From Phascolarctobacterium_A succinatutens_B (GTDB lineage Bacteria > Bacillota > Negativicutes > Acidaminococcales > Acidaminococcaceae), in contig NZ_CAUDZA010000032.1 of NCBI RefSeq assembly GCF_958453765.1, positions 1 through 23,060 of the forward strand: a DNA stretch of 23,060 nucleotides, written 5' to 3'. Made by a program: the position numbers and the translations under genes. Below the pieces are notes generated by a model. That model saw only the letters and a list, made by a program, of their open reading frames with translations. It searched no databases and was not told where the DNA came from. Below, one piece after another: positions 8,085 to 15,826 of the stretch; the first letter of the stretch is position 1, and each line of letters begins with the position of its first letter.

Positions 8085-8828
8085 ATGGAAAAGGAACTTT
8101 TGTTATCAGTCCATGATTTAAAGAAAAGCTTTGGCGAGCGTGAAATTTTAAAGGGCATCAGCTTTGATGTCCGTCGCGGTGATGTTGTCTGCATCATCGG
8201 TCCTTCCGGCAGCGGCAAGTCTACGCTTATCCGCTGCGTGAACTATTTGGAGCATCCGACTGCCGGCACTATTGATTACCGTGGTACGGATGTCAACGAA
8301 GCTTTCAAAAAGCTCACTATGTATCGTACTAAGGTAGGCATGGTGTTCCAATCCTTTAACCTGTTTAACAATATGACCGTTCTGGAAAACTGCATGGTAG
8401 GTCAGGTTAAGGTTCTTGGCAAAAGCAAGGATGAAGCTCGCACAACTGCGCTGAAATATCTGAAGCATGTTGGTATGGACACTTATGTAAATGCGAAACC
8501 GCATCAGCTGAGCGGCGGTCAAAAGCAGCGTGTGGCAATCGCACGTGCGCTGGCGCTGGAGCCGGAGGTTCTTTTGATGGACGAGCCGACAAGCGCATTG
8601 GACCCGGAAATGGTTGGCGAGGTTCTGCGCGTTATCCGCGACCTTGCTAAGGAAGGCCTGACGATGGTTATCGTAACACATGAGATGGCTTTTGCCCGTG
8701 ACGTTTCTAATCGTGTTATCTTTATCGACCAGGGTGTAATTGCTGAGGAAGGCGAGCCGCAGGAGCTGTTTACGCATCCGAAGAATAAACGTACTCAGGA
8801 TTTCTTAAGCAGATTTGCTAACGCTTAA
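8085..8828 (+). CDS. Amino acid ABC transporter ATP-binding protein (GlnQ type)
   Basis: A 247-residue cytoplasmic ATPase that powers uptake by the permease encoded directly upstream. All nucleotide-binding motifs are intact: Walker A GPSGSGKST (residues 39-47), Q-loop MVFQSFNLF, signature LSGGQKQRVAIARAL, Walker B LLMDEPTSALDPE and the switch histidine in VTHEM. The pattern, and the FNLFNNMTVLEN segment after the Q-loop, place it in the polar amino acid subfamily (GlnQ/HisP/ArtP). It is the last gene of the operon; a strong terminator begins 22 bp after its stop. Confidence 0.94.
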   Translation: MEKELLLSVHDLKKSFGEREILKGISFDVRRGDVVCIIGPSGSGKSTLIRCVNYLEHPTAGTIDYRGTDVNEAFKKLTMYRTKVGMVFQSFNLFNNMTVLENCMVGQVKVLGKSKDEARTTALKYLKHVGMDTYVNAKPHQLSGGQKQRVAIARALALEPEVLLMDEPTSALDPEMVGEVLRVIRDLAKEGLTMVIVTHEMAFARDVSNRVIFIDQGVIAEEGEPQELFTHPKNKRTQDFLSRFANA

Positions 8829-8850
8829 GCTAATTTTATAACGTAGCTTT

Positions 8851-8890
8851 GCTCTCTGTTTCAAGGTATACCTTGAAGCAGGGAGCTTTT
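8851..8890 (+). terminator. Intrinsic terminator of the amino acid importer operon
   Basis: A long hairpin pairs GCTCTCTG-TTTCAAGG with CCTTGAA-CAGGGAGC over a TATA loop, with one bulge or mismatch, followed by TTTTG. Confidence 0.8.
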
Positions 8891-9030
8891 GTTTTGCGAT
8901 GAGCTTTTATCATAACCGAGAGATGCAAGAAGAAATTATAAGTCAACGCAGGAATTTTGTTTATTGCTGTAGAAATTCTATTAAGGCGAGGAATATCTCT
9001 GCTTAGAAAGAGTTAAAGGTAGTGATAAAA

Positions 9031-10584
9031 ATGATGAAGGTTTTGCGAAGTGCTTTGCTTTGCGCTTTACTGTTGACTACTCATACAGCATTTGCCGCTA
9101 AGGGCACTCTGTTATATATACCCATGGACAACAGACCGGTGTGCCTTGATTACACAGTGCAGACGATGCAGGCTGCAGGCTGGGATGTACAGCTGCCGCC
9201 GGCCGAATATATTGCCGGTGCTCAGTCAGCAGGTCAGCCGGAAAAGCTTTTTAACTGGCTGGAGGCTAAAGCCGGTGAATCGGTAGCCATTGTTGCTTCT
9301 TCCGATGCTTTGCTTTATGGCGGGCTGGTAGCATCGCGCACACATGAAATTTCGCCGGAGCTTCTGCAGCAGCGTGCTGAACGCTTGGTAGAGCTGAAAA
9401 AGCAGCACGGCGGACAGAAGGTTTATGTTTTTACCACTATTATGCGTTCTCCTAAGGCTAGCAGTGCACCGACTGAGCCGGCATATTATAGGGAATGGGG
9501 TCCGAAAATCTTCCGCTTGGGAGAACTTGAGGACAAGCTGGAGCTTAAGCAGATTAAGCGTAAAGAGGTAAAGGAGCTGGCGGAACTGCGCAGCAGCATT
9601 CCCCGGGAAATACTTGCTGATATGTTTACACGCCGCAGCAATAATATCCGCGCTACGGAGCTTTTGCTGCATGGTGTGGAAAGTGGCGACTTTGATTATA
9701 TGCTTATCGGGCGTGACGATACCGCTGCCTATTCTCAGGCACATAGGGAAGCACGCGAGATGGATATTCTGGTAAATGAGCTGCCGAAGGAGAAAATCCG
9801 TTTCTTCGCCGGCGCAGATCAGCTTGGCCTGCTGCTTTTGAGCCGTGCTGCCAACCGTCTGCAGTATGAGCTGCCTTTGGTAAATGTAACCTATGCTGCA
9901 GGCAAGGGCGGTAAAACTGTGCCTACCTACGAGGATGATACTGTGGCTGTGAGCGCTAAGCAGCATATCTACGCGGCAGGTGCCTTCCCAGTATATTCGC
10001 GCAAAAATGCGGATTTGGTTTTGGCAGTCAACACTCCTGCCGATGGTGTGACGCATGAGGCATCCGATGCAAGCAACAGCTATAAGGCATTGCCTGCTAC
10101 CGTAAATTTCGTCAATAAGGTTGAACGCATTCTTAAGCATAATCATCCTGTGACTGTGGCAGATATCCGCTTTGGTAATGGTGCGGACAATGCTTTGGTA
10201 AAAACCTTGTTTGACAAACAGCTTGCCTACAGACTGGCATCCTACGGCGGTTGGAATACCGCGGGCAACAGCTTGGGCTTTGCTCTGGCGCAGGGACTGC
10301 TGTATAAGCAGTTAACGCCGGAAGCAAGAGAAAATCTGCTTAATGTGCGTTATCTTGATGATTGGGCATATCAGGCGAATGTGCGCATGCAAACCTATCA
10401 GCAGCTTATCTGGCCTAACTATTGGCCCAACAGCGGACTGAATGAGGAGCAGCGTACTGCGGCGGAAGCATATATTACTCGGGAAATCAACAAGGTAAGC
10501 AAGCCGTATATGGGCAACACTGCCGAAGAATATAAATTTACGCTGCCGTGGAGCAGAATGTTTGAAGTAAAGGTGGAGCGATAA
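9031..10584 (+). CDS. Secreted DUF4127 family protein
   Basis: A 517-residue protein matching the DUF4127 family, which has no experimentally settled function that I know of. The N-terminus is a classical signal peptide (MMKVLRSALLCALLLTTHTAFA, probable cut before AKG), so it is exported. The mature part starts with the family's characteristic LLYIPMDNRPVCLDY, then has SSDALLYGGLVASR, a VYVFTTIMRS segment, YMLIGRDDTAAYSQAHREA, and later DIRFGNGADNAL and YGGWNTAGNSLG. These conserved Asp, Asn and Gly positions suggest an enzyme-like active site, but that is inference. A GTG at 9022 is too close to the AAAGG site, so the ATG at 9031 is preferred (9034 is possible). It is followed with a one-base gap by an acetyltransferase gene, implying one transcript. 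Confidence 0.82.
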   Translation: MMKVLRSALLCALLLTTHTAFAAKGTLLYIPMDNRPVCLDYTVQTMQAAGWDVQLPPAEYIAGAQSAGQPEKLFNWLEAKAGESVAIVASSDALLYGGLVASRTHEISPELLQQRAERLVELKKQHGGQKVYVFTTIMRSPKASSAPTEPAYYREWGPKIFRLGELEDKLELKQIKRKEVKELAELRSSIPREILADMFTRRSNNIRATELLLHGVESGDFDYMLIGRDDTAAYSQAHREAREMDILVNELPKEKIRFFAGADQLGLLLLSRAANRLQYELPLVNVTYAAGKGGKTVPTYEDDTVAVSAKQHIYAAGAFPVYSRKNADLVLAVNTPADGVTHEASDASNSYKALPATVNFVNKVERILKHNHPVTVADIRFGNGADNALVKTLFDKQLAYRLASYGGWNTAGNSLGFALAQGLLYKQLTPEARENLLNVRYLDDWAYQANVRMQTYQQLIWPNYWPNSGLNEEQRTAAEAYITREINKVSKPYMGNTAEEYKFTLPWSRMFEVKVER

Positions 10585-10585
10585 A

Positions 10586-11197
10586 ATGTCGATGAAGTAT
10601 ACGCTTCGCCTTGCGAAGCCTGACGATGCAGAAAAGCTGCTGGAAATTTACGCGCCCTTTGTTATTAGCAATGACAGGACGCTCAGCGATGTGTCATTTG
10701 AATATGAGGAGCCGTCTATAGAAGAATTTACAGAGCGAATCAAAAATATTTCTGCGCACTATCCTTATATAGTTTGTGAGCATGATGGCAGACTGTTGGG
10801 TTATGTTTATGCCCATCCTTATATGCAGCGTGCTGCCTATCAGTGGGGTGCCGCGGTAACGATTTATCTGGCACCTGAGGGTCAGGGACACGGATTGGGC
10901 AAGGTGATGTACACGGCGCTGGAAGCTTTACTGCGCCTGCAGGGAATAGTTGTGACCTATGCCTGCATTACTGCCAGCAATGAGCACAGCGTCAAAATGC
11001 ATGAGGCGTGTGGCTATAAAATTATTGGTACCTTCAATAATACAGGCTTCAAGCACGGCCATTGGCTGGACATGGTGTTGATGGAGAAGGTTATTGCCGA
11101 ACATCCCAAGCAGCCTGAACTGATCAAGAAGATAGGCGAGCTGCCGCCGGAGACTGTGACAGCAGTTTTAAAAGAGGCTTCGGCAAGCCTGCAGTAA
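10586..11197 (+). CDS. GNAT family N-acetyltransferase (phosphinothricin acetyltransferase-like)
   Basis: A 203-residue cytoplasmic acetyltransferase. The acetyl-CoA pyrophosphate-binding signature is E98-G-Q-G-H-G-L-G-K106 (motif A), preceded by WGAAVTIYL and followed by CITASNEHSVKMHEACGYKIIGTF (motif B). The arrangement resembles the Pat/Bar/YwnH group, which acetylate amino groups of small amino acid analogues such as phosphinothricin or methionine sulfoximine; the true substrate is unknown. The C-terminal 35 or so residues (from HPKQPELIKKIGEL) are an extension beyond the usual fold of 165-180 residues. The start overlaps a ribosome site (AAGGTGGAG) located at the end of the DUF4127 gene, so the two are probably coupled. 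Confidence 0.88.
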   Translation: MSMKYTLRLAKPDDAEKLLEIYAPFVISNDRTLSDVSFEYEEPSIEEFTERIKNISAHYPYIVCEHDGRLLGYVYAHPYMQRAAYQWGAAVTIYLAPEGQGHGLGKVMYTALEALLRLQGIVVTYACITASNEHSVKMHEACGYKIIGTFNNTGFKHGHWLDMVLMEKVIAEHPKQPELIKKIGELPPETVTAVLKEASASLQ

Positions 11198-11271
11198 TAG
11201 CTCGGCAGAAAGCAGTATTTGTGTATAAGCGTAACAGTATTTTAAGAAGCTGTAGTAAGATTTTAGCAGAA

Positions 11272-11332
11272 AAAGAAAAAGCACTGTCAGCTCTATCTGA
11301 TATAAGAATATCAGTGAGCAGACAGTGCTTTT
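11272..11332. terminator. Bidirectional terminator between convergent operons
   Basis: GCACTGTC (11281-11288) pairs with GACAGTGC (11321-11328), with inner stems GCTC/GAGC and CTGATAT/ATATCAG. A-rich sequence on the left and T-rich sequence on the right let it act for the plus-strand acetyltransferase operon and the minus-strand ABC operon alike. Confidence 0.85.
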
Positions 11333-11341
11333 GTGCTTTTC

Positions 11342-12160
11342 TCAGTTCTTCCAGGGGATAGTCTTTCGCTCCAACCATTGCAGGAACAGGTTAAAGAGCA
11401 GGCCGAGCAAGGACAATACAATAACTCCGGCCATCAAGCGGTCGGTAATCATCAAATCGCCGTAATGCAGGATAAGAGCACCGATGCCGACCTGGGCGGC
11501 AATCATTTCTGCAGCTACCAGCAGCAACAGAGATGTGCCGGCAGCAAGGCGCAGACCTGCGAAAATCATAGGTAAGGCGTTAGGCAGAACAACACTTTTC
11601 ATCGTTTTCCACCAGCTGGCGTTAAAGCTGACTGCAACCTTGATAAGCAGTGTATCAACATTTTTGACACCGCTGTATGTGTTCATTGCTACCGGAAAGA
11701 AAACGCCGAGCGCAATAATCGTTACCTTCGACAGCTCGCCGATTCCCAGCCAAAGAATGAACAACGGCAGCAAAGCGATTTTAGGGATAGGATAAAGAGC
11801 GTTGACAACAGGATTACCGATTTTATCTGCCAGTGCCGAGGTACCGGTAACAAGACCGACTGCAAGGCCGATAAGGCTGCCGACAGCGAAACCAATTAGG
11901 ATACGGTATATGCTGGCGACCAGACTCACGCCGATTTCGCCGTCAGCAAGCATGGTAAGCAGGGCGCTGATAATCTGGCTCGGTGCCGGCAAAAACAGAG
12001 AAGAAACCAGGCCGCAGCGGCAGATAGCCTCCCAAAAGAGCAGCAGGATGATGATGGAAGCAACGCTTACCCAATGCGGATAGGTCTTTTGCCAATGCGT
12101 CATGCGGTTGCGCACGATATATTCATTAGCTGCGTCAGCAGCAGTTTTCTTTTCAGGCAT
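11342..12160 (-). CDS. NitT/TauT-type ABC transporter permease
   Basis: A 272-residue inner-membrane permease of the SsuC/TauC/NrtB type. It has an N-terminal cytoplasmic tail, six or so hydrophobic helices, and a coupling loop around VSFNASWWKTMKSVVLPNALP (near residues 170-190), followed by the typical GLRLAAGTSLLLLVAAEMI. Relatives import sulfonates, nitrate, taurine or pyrimidine-type thiamine precursors. Its ATG overlaps the end of the ATPase gene by eight bases (12153-12160), and GGAGGT inside that gene serves as its ribosome site, so the two are translationally coupled. It is the last gene of the minus-strand operon. Confidence 0.9.
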   Translation of the reverse strand: MPEKKTAADAANEYIVRNRMTHWQKTYPHWVSVASIIILLLFWEAICRCGLVSSLFLPAPSQIISALLTMLADGEIGVSLVASIYRILIGFAVGSLIGLAVGLVTGTSALADKIGNPVVNALYPIPKIALLPLFILWLGIGELSKVTIIALGVFFPVAMNTYSGVKNVDTLLIKVAVSFNASWWKTMKSVVLPNALPMIFAGLRLAAGTSLLLLVAAEMIAAQVGIGALILHYGDLMITDRLMAGVIVLSLLGLLFNLFLQWLERKTIPWKN

Positions 12161-12941
12161 TGTCTTCCACCTCCATTAAGGCAGCACGCGCATCCTTGCT
12201 GATATGCTCCCAGATGATACGGACAAATTCCGCAATTTCGTCTGTGTGCTCCGTTTTAGCACGCTCGGCACGCGGAATGGTAATCTGCAGTATTTTGCTG
12301 ACCTTTCCGGGGCGACGCGAAAGCAGTACAACTCTGTCAGCAAGCATTACTGCCTCCTGAATATTATGTGTAACATATAGCGTGGTCAGACGCGTCTTTT
12401 CCCACAGCGTTACCAGTTCCTCCTGCATGATGGTGCGTGTTTGCGCATCCAAGGCAGAAAACGGCTCATCCATCAGCAGCAGGTCAGGCTCGATAGCTAA
12501 AGCACGGGCAATGCCAACGCGCTGACGCATACCGCCGCTTAATTGGTGCGGGAAGGATTTTTCAAAGCCCTTTAAGCCTACAAGCTCAATGTAATGCTTA
12601 ATGCGTGCTTCCTTTTCGTCTGCTTTCATGCCTGCTGTTTCCAACCCGAAGGCAATATTATCATGCACATTACGCCAGGGGAAGAGGCCTGTTTCCTGAA
12701 AGACGATGCTCATGCGAGGCTCATAGCCCGCGGCGACATCAGTAAATTTTACGTTACCGCTTGTGGGCTCCAAAAGCCCGGCAGTTATATTGAGCAAGGT
12801 TGATTTACCACAGCCTGACGGTCCTACCAATGCTACAAATTCTTCCTTATTAATGCTGAGGTTAATATCCTGCAAAACAGGAAGCAGCTTACCGCTGGTG
12901 GTGGTGAAATCCTTGCAGATATTTGCGATTTCTAATTTCAT
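12153..12941 (-). CDS. NitT/TauT-type ABC transporter ATP-binding protein
   Basis: A 262-residue ATPase with intact Walker A (GPSGCGKST, residues 40-48), Q-loop (VFQETGLFPWRNV), signature (LSGGMRQRVGIARAL), Walker B (LLMDEPFSALDAQTR) and switch histidine (VTHNIQEAV). The GLFPW and DAQTR segments are typical of the SsuB/TauB/NrtD subfamily. It energises the permease encoded immediately downstream on the same strand. GGAGG lies about ten bases before its ATG, just after a long hairpin that separates it from the binding-protein gene. Confidence 0.92.
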   Translation of the reverse strand: MKLEIANICKDFTTTSGKLLPVLQDINLSINKEEFVALVGPSGCGKSTLLNITAGLLEPTSGNVKFTDVAAGYEPRMSIVFQETGLFPWRNVHDNIAFGLETAGMKADEKEARIKHYIELVGLKGFEKSFPHQLSGGMRQRVGIARALAIEPDLLLMDEPFSALDAQTRTIMQEELVTLWEKTRLTTLYVTHNIQEAVMLADRVVLLSRRPGKVSKILQITIPRAERAKTEHTDEIAEFVRIIWEHISKDARAALMEVEDNA

Positions 12942-12959
12942 TTTCTACCATCCTCCAAA

Positions 12960-13046
12960 AAGACTGGCGCTAATATATCAGTCGCAGCGTTTTGGTGCTA
13001 AAGCATCGTCAACGCATTTTGCAGCTGTTACATTTACGCCAGTCTT
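12960..13046 (-). terminator. Long intra-operon hairpin (attenuator/terminator-like)
   Basis: AAGACTGGCG (12960-12969) and CGCCAGTCTT (13037-13046) form a perfect 10-bp outer stem. Inside, GCGTT (12987-12991) pairs with AACGC (13011-13015) and TGCT with AGCA. Read on the minus strand, the outer stem ends in a run of T's directly before the ATPase ribosome site. It could terminate most transcripts after the binding-protein gene or protect that mRNA from 3' decay. Confidence 0.65.
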
Positions 13047-13062
13047 GCTTTAATACAATAGT

Positions 13063-14082
13063 TTATTTCTTCATTGCTTCATCTAGAAAGCTGGTGTTGG
13101 CAACATCCTTCGCATCCAGTGTGCCGGAAATCATCTTGTTGTCGGTGTACCATTTAATCTGGGTTGCAATATCGCTGACAAGCAGCTTGCCGTCCTTGTC
13201 AATATAGGGCAGGCCTGCTTTAATGTCTTCAGCTGGAGCCTTAACGTATTTGGCTACAATATTAACAACTTCTTCCAGCTTTTTGGCATCCTTCTTTTCT
13301 ACTGCAGCTTCGTAGTAATAGTTGCAGGCTTTGTTGTAAGCACGCATGAAGCGTACAGCCGCATCCTTATTCTTCATAAAGTCAGGTGAGTAGAAAATAG
13401 CAGAGGTCTGGTAAGGAATAACGTCGCCAACCTGTACGACCAGTTTGCCGTAGCCTGCTTTTTGCACCTTGGTGATGTTAGGCTCGTTTAAGATACAGCC
13501 ATCAATCTGCTTGCTTTCCAGAGCAGCCATAACAGCACTGAGCTTGCTCAGGGGAACAATTTCCACATCATTGAGGCTCATGCCCTGGGTTTCCAGCATT
13601 CTGCCAAGCATATAATGGAAGGTAGAGCCCTTTTGCGTAATACCGATACGCTTGCCCTTCAAATCCTTCAGGCTTTTTACACCGGCGTTATAGTTGTCGG
13701 TGGTCACAAGCAGTGCAGAAGAGGAATAGCCTTTTTGTTCACGTCCTTTATCCGCAACAATGCCAAGCTTTTGTCCGTTGGCTGCCATGTTATATAGGCT
13801 GGCCGTAATGCCGGTAGCGCCGACATCAACCTTAGAGGAAGCAGTGGATACGGCAATCGGATGAGCGGCATCAAACCATTGTGGTTCGATTTCAATACCT
13901 TCTTCAGCAAAGAAGCCCTTATCCATAGCGATAAATAAAGGAGCGCTGCTTGTCAGGCGCAGCATGCCAAGGCTTACCTTAGTCTTTTCTTTGGGTGTGT
14001 CTTTTTTTGAATCGTTACCGCCACAGCCTGCAGCTAATACTAATAGGCAAAGGCTGAGCAGAAGAGCAACAATTTTCTTCAT
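13063..14082 (-). CDS. NitT/TauT-type ABC transporter substrate-binding lipoprotein
   Basis: A 339-residue lipoprotein: signal sequence MKKIVALLLSLCLLVLAAGC with lipobox A-A-G-C20, then a lysine-rich linker. The mature domain shows the NMT1/SsuA-like pattern: MLRLTSSAPLFIAMDKGFFAEEGIEIE, a VDVGATGITASLYNMAANGQ segment, LKDLKGKRIGITQKGSTFHYMLGRML, and DGCILNEPNITKVQKAGYGK. The family carries sulfonates, taurine, nitrate, riboflavin or thiamine precursors; nothing here fixes which. An ATG eight codons upstream exists, but GGGAAGGA eight bases before the chosen ATG decides the start. It heads the operon with the ATPase and permease genes. No clear -35/-10 pair was found upstream (14083-14160). 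Confidence 0.88.
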   Translation of the reverse strand: MKKIVALLLSLCLLVLAAGCGGNDSKKDTPKEKTKVSLGMLRLTSSAPLFIAMDKGFFAEEGIEIEPQWFDAAHPIAVSTASSKVDVGATGITASLYNMAANGQKLGIVADKGREQKGYSSSALLVTTDNYNAGVKSLKDLKGKRIGITQKGSTFHYMLGRMLETQGMSLNDVEIVPLSKLSAVMAALESKQIDGCILNEPNITKVQKAGYGKLVVQVGDVIPYQTSAIFYSPDFMKNKDAAVRFMRAYNKACNYYYEAAVEKKDAKKLEEVVNIVAKYVKAPAEDIKAGLPYIDKDGKLLVSDIATQIKWYTDNKMISGTLDAKDVANTSFLDEAMKK

Positions 14083-14289
14083 TAATAAATCCTTCCCTTC
14101 TCCCAAAAAATCATAAAATACCGCTTTTATTCTACACTATTTAACAATAAAAAGCAGTAATATTAATGAAAAAATCGTTTTGAGAAATAAGAAAAAGCCT
14201 TTTTGTACGAAATGCAACAGAATTTGACGATGTTTGTGGTACCTTTATGTAAAAAATCTGTGTTTTAACAGCTACTTATAACAAAAAAA

Positions 14290-14298
14290 TGCTATAAT
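14290..14298 (+). promoter_or_regulatory. Extended -10 promoter for the secreted protein gene
   Basis: TGC-TATAAT (14290-14298) is a perfect extended -10 element, overlapped by a second TATAAT at 14298-14303. No good -35 box stands at 16-18 bp, which an extended -10 can tolerate. It lies 33 bp before the GTG start. Confidence 0.55.
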
Positions 14299-14331
14299 AT
14301 AATAGTACGTTTGAAGAAAGGACGTGAAGAC

Positions 14332-15594
14332 GTGAAGATAAAATGGATGGTGCAAGGCCTGGCCTGCAGCAGCGTAATTTTCTGCAGCACTATGGCCGCT
14401 GCTGCAGACACACTGCTGGCGCAGGTGCCGCTGCAGCTGACTGCAGAGCAGACTGTTACTGCCGAGCTTTGGGGTTACCGGTTGCCTAACGGTTACGCCA
14501 ATGATCTGCTTATTATGATTAAGGATAAGGACAAGAAGCTTTTGACGGCTCATGCACCTTCTATTAAGGGCGGGTATAATTGCCAACTGCAGCCTATTAA
14601 GCTGTGGGCGGGCAAAAGCGCCAGACAGCAGCTGCTGGTGAGTGCTGCTCAAGGAGATTGGCATGCGCCAAGTGAATATCGTGTGCTTTCCTTTGCCAAT
14701 AAGAAAAATGTGCGTGAGGTCTTTGGAGCTGCAGAAAGCATGGGATTGGTAACGCAAGCCTTTGCCAAGGACGGCAAAATGCATGTATCCTTAATTGACG
14801 GGAACAAATCTGATTTAACCCCGGCAGCAGGCTGCGTGGTCGAAGACGGCAAGCTGGAGTATGGCGGCTTGCATTCTCTCGTAGCACACGATGTAGATAA
14901 TGACGGCGCAGATGAATTGTTTGGCTGTCAACAGCTGCTGCAAAAAAAGCAGCCTCTGGCAGATGTGGGCGCTATCTGGAAGCAGGACAAGAAAACTAAG
15001 GAATGGAAACAGTTTTCCCTGACCATTATGACGCTTGCGCCTACGCCTAAGGATAATACCGTAAATGATGGCAAAGATTTTGCTGCCGGTACTATATTAG
15101 CGCGTAAGATGGTTGTGCCCGGCGGTGAAGCTACCTTCCCGGTTTTTGCCGGTAAGGATGTAGAGCTGCAAAATAAAATGAATAAGCTGCTGCAAGAAGA
15201 ATGCCATGAATATCTGGAGCATTTTTATAAGGGCGAGGCAGATATGGCATTTAAGGTGATGCGTGCTGACGAGCAGATTCTGAGCGTGCAGCTGATTAGC
15301 GGTAAAAACAGCTTTATCCATCATCAGCTGAACGTAAATCCAAAGACTGCCGAAAAAATCAGACTGGATGAAGTGCTTAATGTCAAGGATAAGGATTTGC
15401 TGCCGCTGCTTAATCTGCTGAATACCAATAAGAAGGTTGTATATAAGGACAGACTGCCGGATGAATGGTATATTGAAGGAGATAATCTGTTTTTGATGCA
15501 GCGTATTGATGGCGTAGACCAGGTATCGGGTTTTGCCATGGGCAATCTGCATAAATTTTTGCTGAAAAAAGAGCTGTTGAACAGCAAAAGCTGA
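14332..15594 (+). CDS. Secreted protein with DUF3298/PdaC-like C-terminal region
   Basis: A 420-residue exported protein of unknown role. The preferred start is GTG at 14332, nine bases after AAAGGA; it gives a signal peptide (MKIKWMVQGLACSSVIFCSTMAAAADT). The middle contains an HDVDNDGADELFG stretch (around residue 185) that resembles one FG-GAP/VCBS-type Asp-rich calcium loop. The C-terminal half, from about residue 255, resembles the DUF4163/DUF3298 pair seen in PdaC and RsiV: a FPVFAG-N-LLQEECHEYLEHF helix region, VQLISG, then LNVNPKTAEKIRLDEVL, LPDEWYIEGDNLFLM. In that fold this area binds or recognises cell-wall glycans, but no catalytic domain is attached here. It stands alone, directly before the RND efflux operon. 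The function is not assigned; the domain call is by eye. Confidence 0.65.
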   Translation: MKIKWMVQGLACSSVIFCSTMAAAADTLLAQVPLQLTAEQTVTAELWGYRLPNGYANDLLIMIKDKDKKLLTAHAPSIKGGYNCQLQPIKLWAGKSARQQLLVSAAQGDWHAPSEYRVLSFANKKNVREVFGAAESMGLVTQAFAKDGKMHVSLIDGNKSDLTPAAGCVVEDGKLEYGGLHSLVAHDVDNDGADELFGCQQLLQKKQPLADVGAIWKQDKKTKEWKQFSLTIMTLAPTPKDNTVNDGKDFAAGTILARKMVVPGGEATFPVFAGKDVELQNKMNKLLQEECHEYLEHFYKGEADMAFKVMRADEQILSVQLISGKNSFIHHQLNVNPKTAEKIRLDEVLNVKDKDLLPLLNLLNTNKKVVYKDRLPDEWYIEGDNLFLMQRIDGVDQVSGFAMGNLHKFLLKKELLNSKS

Positions 15595-15607
15595 CTGGTC
15601 AGTCAGC
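15590..15607. promoter_or_regulatory. TetR-type palindromic operator candidate
   Basis: GCTGACT-GGTC-AGTCAGC is a 7-bp inverted repeat with a 4-bp centre, overlapping the stop codon of the upstream secreted-protein gene. The GACTGGTCAGTC core resembles operators of TetR/AcrR-family repressors of efflux genes. It has no T-run, so it is not a good terminator. It lies 69 bp before the -35 box of the efflux promoter, and no tetR gene is in the window. Confidence 0.45.
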
Positions 15608-15675
15608 AAAATTTGTGAGACGAAGCTAAGTGAAGAAAATGCAAGAAAAAGCGGCGAAATTTGTTTAAATGAAGT

Positions 15676-15704
15676 TTGCATTTCTGAAAAATGTCCATTA
15701 TAAT
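15676..15704 (+). promoter_or_regulatory. Promoter of the RND efflux operon
   Basis: TTGCAT (15676-15681), a 17-bp spacer and a perfect TATAAT (15699-15704) predict transcription from about 15711, giving a leader of roughly 115 bases before the adaptor gene. Confidence 0.65.
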
Positions 15705-15712
15705 AGTAGTAT

Positions 15713-15803
15713 TCTGAAACTGGAGCAGGAATATTTTCAGGTAAAGGTGCTATCGACAATATAGCAGTATCATTTGTCATTATATATATTGAGTAGTTTC
15801 AGA
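15713..15803 (+). repeat. Inverted repeat in the efflux leader
   Basis: TCTGAAACT (15713-15721) and AGTTTCAGA (15795-15803) are a perfect 9-bp inverted repeat spanning almost the whole predicted leader, ending ten bases before AAGGAGG. It could fold in the mRNA or bind a dimeric regulator. Confidence 0.4.
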
Positions 15804-15826
15804 GTGAAGGTGAAGGAGGTTTTTTT

